Shown here: positions 5,616-9,701 of the stretch, piece after piece
Layout of the letters: each line of letters starts with the position of its first letter
Numbering within the stretch: the stretch's first letter is position 1
Assembly (NCBI RefSeq): GCF_937858865.1
Contig: NZ_CALLYO010000455.1
Location: forward strand, 1-9,701
Direction of reading: 5' to 3'
DNA: 9,701 nt
DNA from: an uncultured Amaricoccus sp.
GTDB taxonomy: Bacteria > Pseudomonadota > Alphaproteobacteria > Rhodobacterales > Rhodobacteraceae
Notes under the pieces: model-generated
The model's input: the letters and a program-made list of their open reading frames with translations, nothing else
The model's database searches: none
Told to the model about the DNA's origin: nothing
Translations under genes and position numbers: made by a program

Positions 5616-6446
5616 CTACGGCGCGACGCGGGCGATCAGCGCGTCGAAGGCGGCGAGCGATTCCGGCTCGTCGAGGAAGGGGGCGTGGCCGCGGTCCGCG
5701 ACCTCGGCGACGATGAGGTCGGGGCGGCGCTCGCGCATCCGCGCGACCGTGCCGGGGGAGAGGAGGTTGGAGTTGGCGCCGCGGCCGACGGCCACGGGCA
5801 CGCCGGCGAGCGCATCGAAGAGCGGCCACAGGTCGGGCGCGCCCTGGCTGTCGATCGCCTCGATGCCGTCGCGCAGGCGCGGGTCGTAGTTGAGCAAGAG
5901 CCTGCCCTCGCCCTCGTCGAACCAGCGCCGCGCCAGGCTCGCGAGCTTCTCGTCGGAGAGGCCGGGGAAGGCGCCCATCCGCGTCCGCAGCGGGCCGATG
6001 ACCTCGGCGTAGCTCTTCGCCTTCGGCGGGACGCCGAGATAGGCGAGGATGGCGGTGATCCCCTCGGGGTCGAGCTCGGGGCCGATGTCGTTGAGCAGGA
6101 CGCCGGCGAGGCGGTCGCGGGCGGTGGCGGCCAGCACCATGGCGACGATGCCGCCGCGCGAGGTGCCGACGATGGTGGCGCGGGCGAGGCCGAGATGGTC
6201 GAGGAACTCGACCACGTCGCGCGCCTCGACGCCGACGTTGTAGTTGGCCGGGTCCGGGTCGCGGTCGGAGGCGCCGCGGCCGCGCAGCGTCAGGCGGATG
6301 AAGCGGTGGCGGTCGCCGCGGGCGGCGACCAGCTCGTCGAAGTCCGCCCCGTTGCGGGTGAGGCCGGGCAGGCAGAGGACGGGGAGGCCGCTGCCCTCGT
6401 CGGCATAGGCCAGCGAGAGGCCGTCGGAGGTGGCGAAGCGCTTCAC
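5616..6446 (-). CDS. Alpha/beta hydrolase-fold protein
   Basis: A 276-residue soluble hydrolase without a signal peptide. The order is typical: the strand and turn LPVLCLPGLTRNG (21-33), which supplies the oxyanion hole; the nucleophile elbow GTSRGG (94-99) with S96; LLNDIGPE (117-124); a helical lid around 125-190; and the C-terminal DRGHAPFLDEP (251-261) with catalytic H254. The usual acid position after strand 7, in GANSNLLS (223-230), is N227 where relatives generally have Asp. D120 at the end of strand 6 might take over, or activity may be altered. The start is GTG at 6446, overlapping the fabI stop as GTGA, so translation is probably coupled to fabI. The dehydratase follows after six bases. 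The substrate is unknown; esterase, lactonase or thioesterase activity is possible. A role in lipid metabolism is suggested only by position. Confidence 0.9.
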   Translation of the reverse strand: MKRFATSDGLSLAYADEGSGLPVLCLPGLTRNGADFDELVAARGDRHRFIRLTLRGRGASDRDPDPANYNVGVEARDVVEFLDHLGLARATIVGTSRGGIVAMVLAATARDRLAGVLLNDIGPELDPEGITAILAYLGVPPKAKSYAEVIGPLRTRMGAFPGLSDEKLASLARRWFDEGEGRLLLNYDPRLRDGIEAIDSQGAPDLWPLFDALAGVPVAVGRGANSNLLSPGTVARMRERRPDLIVAEVADRGHAPFLDEPESLAAFDALIARVAP

Positions 6447-7240
6447 TCGAGATATTCCGGCTGGGCCATGCCGAGGATGTGGAAGCCGCCGTCGACGAAG
6501 ATGATCTCGCCGGTGGTGCAGGCGCCGAGGTCGGAGGCGAGGTAGACCGCCGTGCCGCCGACCGCCTCGAGGGTGGCGTTGGCGCGGAGCGGCGCGTTGA
6601 GCTCGGTGGCCTTGTAGACCTTGCGCGCCCCGGCGATGGCGGCGCCGGCGAGCGTGCGCATCGGGCCGGCGGAGATGGCGTTGACGCGGATGCCGCGCGG
6701 CCCGAGGTCGTTGGCGAGATAGCGGACCGACGCCTCGAGCGCGGCCTTGGCGACGCCCATGACGTTGTAGTGCGGCGTCACCCGCTGGGCGCCGAGGTAG
6801 GTCAGCGTCAGCACCGAGCCGCCGGCGGCCATGAGGGGGGCGGCGCGCCGGGTGAGGTCGACGAGGCTGTAGCAGGAGATGTCGAGCGAGTTGAGGAAGT
6901 TCGCCCGGCTGGTGTCGAGGAAGCGGCCGTCGAGCTCGGCCTTGTCGGAATAGGCGATGGCGTGGATGAGGACGTCGAGCCGGCCCCAGTCCTTCTCGAT
7001 GCGGGCGAAGAGGGCGTCGAGGGAGGCCGGGTCCTGCACGTCGGCCGGCTCGACGATCGCGGCGTCGAGGCTCTCGGCGAGCGGGACGACGCGGCGGCCG
7101 AAGCCCTCGCCCTGGTAGGTGAAGGCGAGCTCGGCGCCGTGGGCGGCGAAGGCCCTGGCGATGCCCCAGGCGATGGAATGGTCGTTGGCGACGCCGAGGA
7201 TCAGCGCCCGCTTGCCGGAGAGGAGGCCCGCCTGCCCCAT
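6443..7240 (-). CDS. fabI: FabI, enoyl-[acyl-carrier-protein] reductase (NADH)
   Basis: The 265-residue short-chain dehydrogenase-type reductase reduces trans-2-enoyl-ACP in the last step of each fatty acid elongation round. It begins with the FabI form of the nucleotide-binding region, GKRALILGVANDHSIAWGIA (9-28). The catalytic residues are Y158 and K165 in YNVMGVAK, with the substrate tyrosine Y148 in LTLTYLGA, matching E. coli Y146, Y156 and K163. AISAGPMRTLA (188-198) and GEIIFVDGG (244-252) are further family signatures. The ATG at 7240 lies four bases after the fabB stop. The stop overlaps the hydrolase start (GTGA). The triclosan-contact glycine of E. coli (G93, in HSIGF) aligns with A96 in HAIAY. 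As far as I recall, Ala is common here in alphaproteobacterial FabI. Confidence 0.97.
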   Translation of the reverse strand: MGQAGLLSGKRALILGVANDHSIAWGIARAFAAHGAELAFTYQGEGFGRRVVPLAESLDAAIVEPADVQDPASLDALFARIEKDWGRLDVLIHAIAYSDKAELDGRFLDTSRANFLNSLDISCYSLVDLTRRAAPLMAAGGSVLTLTYLGAQRVTPHYNVMGVAKAALEASVRYLANDLGPRGIRVNAISAGPMRTLAGAAIAGARKVYKATELNAPLRANATLEAVGGTAVYLASDLGACTTGEIIFVDGGFHILGMAQPEYLE

Positions 7241-7244
7241 TCTG

Positions 7245-8471
<1,227 letters not shown>

Positions 8472-8481
8472 GGGCGCCTCC

Positions 8482-8988
8482 CTATTCCTGGAACAGCCCG
8501 ACCTTCATGTCGGTCGTCGTGTAGATGACCTCGCCGTCGGCGCGCATGGTGCCGTTGGCGATGCCGAGCTTGAGCTTGCGGTCGATCACGCGGGTGAAGT
8601 CGACGGTATATTCGATGAGGCTGACCTTCGGCGTCACCATGCCGGTGAACTTCACCTCGCCGACGCCGAGCGCGCGGCCGCGGCCCTGCATGCCGCGCCA
8701 GCCGAGGTTGAAGCCGGTCAGCTGCCAGAGGGCGTCGAGGCCGAGGCAGCCCGGCATCACCGGGTCGCCGATGAAGTGGCACTGGAAGAACCAGAGGTCG
8801 GGGCGGACGTCGAACTCGGCGACGACATGGCCCTTGCCCTCGCTGCCGCGGTCGGCGGAGATGTCGGTGATCCGGTCCATCATCAGCATCGGCGGCGCCG
8901 GGAGCTGCGGGTTGCCGGGGCCGAACATCTCGCCGCGGGCGCAGGACATGAGGCCCTCGAAATCGATGCGCGTCGGCCGCTCGTTCAT
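8482..8988 (-). CDS. fabA: FabA, 3-hydroxydecanoyl-ACP dehydratase/isomerase
   Basis: A 168-residue hot-dog-fold enzyme that dehydrates 3-hydroxydecanoyl-ACP and isomerises the trans-2 double bond to cis-3, the branch point to unsaturated fatty acids. The active-site segment [20 protein letters not shown] gives H71 and D85, matching E. coli H70 and D84. Other family stretches are [12 protein letters not shown] (29-40), [13 protein letters not shown] (104-116) and the C-terminus DMKVGLFQE. The isomerase-type sequence and size separate it from FabZ. The ATG at 8988 gives the normal length; the open frame runs on to 9345, but without family similarity and with no in-frame start nearer to the ribosome-binding site. 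AAGGAG lies 13 bases upstream, an unusually long spacing, and a small hairpin abuts it. It is the first gene of the operon and is divergent from irr. Confidence 0.97.
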   Translation of the reverse strand: MNERPTRIDFEGLMSCARGEMFGPGNPQLPAPPMLMMDRITDISADRGSEGKGHVVAEFDVRPDLWFFQCHFIGDPVMPGCLGLDALWQLTGFNLGWRGMQGRGRALGVGEVKFTGMVTPKVSLIEYTVDFTRVIDRKLKLGIANGTMRADGEVIYTTTDMKVGLFQE

Positions 8989-9007
8989 CTCGGGCGCTCG
9001 GCTCCTT

Positions 9008-9022
9008 CCGGTCCCCCACCGG
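9008..9022 (-). promoter_or_regulatory. Small hairpin abutting the fabA ribosome-binding site
   Basis: Arms CCGGT (9008-9012) and ACCGG (9018-9022) with a 5-base loop, ending one base before AAGGAG (9002-9007 on the minus strand). It would form near the 5' end of the predicted fabA mRNA. Five GC-rich pairs are stable enough to matter, but also easy to find by chance in such DNA. Confidence 0.3.
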
Positions 9023-9031
9023 TCGGCGACC

Positions 9032-9059
9032 TCTAGCATCCGCGCCAGCGCCGGCGCAA
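9032..9059 (-). promoter_or_regulatory. Predicted promoter of the fabA operon
   Basis: On the minus strand, TTGCGC (9054-9059) and GCTAGA (9032-9037) are separated by 16 bases, with a start expected near 9025 and a leader of about 36 bases. The matches are partial (-35: TTG plus C; -10: two bases of the central TA plus the A), though GCTAGA-like -10 boxes are common in this group. It is the best candidate in the 157-base divergent spacer. Confidence 0.4.
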
Positions 9060-9111
9060 GGGCTTGACGGGGCGGTGCATCCGGGGGCTGGCGCTCGCGG
9101 CGCGGAGCGAC

Positions 9112-9117
9112 TATTTT
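9112..9117 (+). promoter_or_regulatory. Possible -10 box of irr
   Basis: TATTTT lies about 29 bases before the irr ATG, in the only AT-rich patch of the spacer. No good -35 box is found 16-18 bases upstream (about CTGGCG). TTGACG at 9064-9069 is too far away. The call is weak. Confidence 0.25.
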
Positions 9118-9145
9118 CGCATCAGGAGCCGGACGGACGAGGAAG

Positions 9146-9586
9146 ATGCAGGCAGCCCAGGCCCTGGATGGACGGCAGGCGCGGACGCGGGCGGTGGCCT
9201 GGCTCGCGGGGGCGCGGCTGCGCCCGACACGGCAGCGGCTGGCACTGGCCGAGCTGCTGGTCGGCGACGGGCGCAACCGCCACGTCACCGCCGAGGGGCT
9301 GCACGAGGCGGCGCACCGGCACGACGCCCCGGTCTCGCTCGCCACGGTCTACAACACGCTGCGCGCCTTCTGCGACGCCGGCCTCATGCACGAGGTGACG
9401 GTGGACGGCACGCGCTCCTATTTCGACACGCGCACCGACGACCATCCGCACTACTACTGGGAGGAGGACGGGCGGCTGACCGATGCGCCGAACAACGCGG
9501 TGGTGCTCGCGGGGGAGCCGATCCTGCCGGCGGGCGCCGAGCTCAGCCGCATCGACGTGGTGATCCGGCTGCGCCGGCGCGACTGA
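9146..9586 (+). CDS. irr: Irr, Fur-family iron response regulator
   Basis: The 146-residue Fur-superfamily regulator has an N-terminal winged helix (about 20-95) with the recognition helix in [16 protein letters not shown] (64-79). It then has [21 protein letters not shown], and its C-terminus [11 protein letters not shown] is typical of Irr. In Rhizobiales, Irr accumulates when iron is scarce and is controlled by haem; it represses haem and iron-using genes and activates uptake. The HHH haem/metal motif of Bradyrhizobium Irr aligns with H100-P101-H102 here, and no N-terminal GCPW-like haem motif is present (the only Cys is C76). The ATG at 9146 is the only sensible start; GAGGA lies just two bases before it, which is close. 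It is divergent from fabA and convergent with the SH3 gene, nine bases apart. Fur, Mur and PerR are less likely given the C-terminus. Confidence 0.9.
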   Translation: MQAAQALDGRQARTRAVAWLAGARLRPTRQRLALAELLVGDGRNRHVTAEGLHEAAHRHDAPVSLATVYNTLRAFCDAGLMHEVTVDGTRSYFDTRTDDHPHYYWEEDGRLTDAPNNAVVLAGEPILPAGAELSRIDVVIRLRRRD

Positions 9587-9595
9587 GGCCTTCCG

Positions 9596-9701
9596 CTACT
9601 CGATCGTCTCGTCGGGGCCGACGCCCCAGAGGGTGGCGCGCGGCAGCCATCCCTTCGCCCCGTCCGTCTCGATCTCGCACCAGTCGTTGCGGCAGGCCGC
9701 G
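9596..9701 (-). CDS. SH3-domain protein, C-terminal fragment (continues beyond window)
   Basis: The last 34 codons of a minus-strand gene whose start lies past the right edge; the stop is TAG at 9596-9598. The visible sequence includes CRNDWCEIETDG and KGWLPRATLWGV. The pattern W-C-x-I-x-x-D-G-x-x-G-W is that of bacterial SH3-like domains, often found in secreted or periplasmic proteins that bind cell wall. Two cysteines six residues apart (CRNDWC, first and last positions) could form a disulphide if it is exported. The end after the domain is short (GPDETIE). It is tail to tail with irr, only nine bases away, with no room for separate terminators. Similar SH3 proteins in Rhodobacteraceae are small; the true length cannot be seen. 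Confidence 0.75.
   Translation of the reverse strand, partial: AACRNDWCEIETDGAKGWLPRATLWGVGPDETIE

Noticed and set aside
3802..5829. Minus-strand frame (675 codons) covering the lipoprotein and dehydratase in another frame
   Set aside because: Arg/Pro-rich out-of-frame translation of real genes; crosses their boundaries.
4785..6545. Plus-strand open frame (586 codons) opposite the dehydratase and hydrolase
   Set aside because: Same compositional artefact; both genes on the minus strand have full catalytic motifs.
9064..9087. TTGACG as the irr -35 box
   Set aside because: The hexamer 17 bases downstream (GCTGGC) is not a -10 box, and the AT-rich TATTTT is over 40 bases away.
8989..9345. N-terminal extension of FabA
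   Set aside because: The frame is open but would cross the divergent promoter region and the start of irr, and has no FabA similarity.

Overview
The window is a very GC-rich (about 70% by eye) stretch of a bacterial chromosome. It most resembles an alphaproteobacterium of the Rhodobacterales type. The clues are an Irr-type Fur-family regulator divergent from fabA-fabB-fabI, a MucR/Ros regulator, and proteins whose closest remembered relatives are Rhodobacteraceae sequences. Long open frames on the opposite strand are a by-product of the base composition. I see no tRNA, rRNA, CRISPR array, transposase, integrase or phage gene. Apart from irr, every gene lies on the minus strand.

Layout, read in the direction of minus-strand transcription from the right end. 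At 9596-9701 is the C-terminal end of an SH3-domain protein, tail to tail with irr (plus strand, 9146-9586). irr is divergent from a compact five-gene unit: fabA (8482-8988), fabB (7245-8471), fabI (6443-7240), an alpha/beta hydrolase (5616-6446) and a serine/threonine dehydratase-like PLP enzyme (4635-5609). Gaps in this unit are 10, 4, -4 and 6 bases, so it is almost certainly one operon. A 219-base spacer rich in inverted repeats follows, then a small lipoprotein of unknown function (3912-4415), an M3 zinc oligopeptidase close to Dcp (1784-3805), a 362-base spacer with a good promoter, mucR (1005-1421), and miaB (cut by the window start, 1-908).

Function. FabA makes and isomerises the C10 unsaturated intermediate, FabB elongates it and FabI carries out the final reduction, so the operon holds the anaerobic unsaturated fatty acid branch. 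Irr senses iron through haem in related bacteria, and its shared 157-base promoter region with fabA raises a possible iron-lipid link. MiaB is a two-cluster iron-sulphur enzyme that modifies tRNA. MucR is a global regulator in alphaproteobacteria.

The window looks mainly like housekeeping DNA and I did not find a new multi-gene system. The points most worth a second look are a MucR with most of its zinc ligands replaced, an Irr with HPH in place of the HHH haem motif, an Asn where the hydrolase family usually has its catalytic acid, an inverted repeat over the mucR -10 box, and repeat-rich leaders before the lipoprotein and miaB genes.
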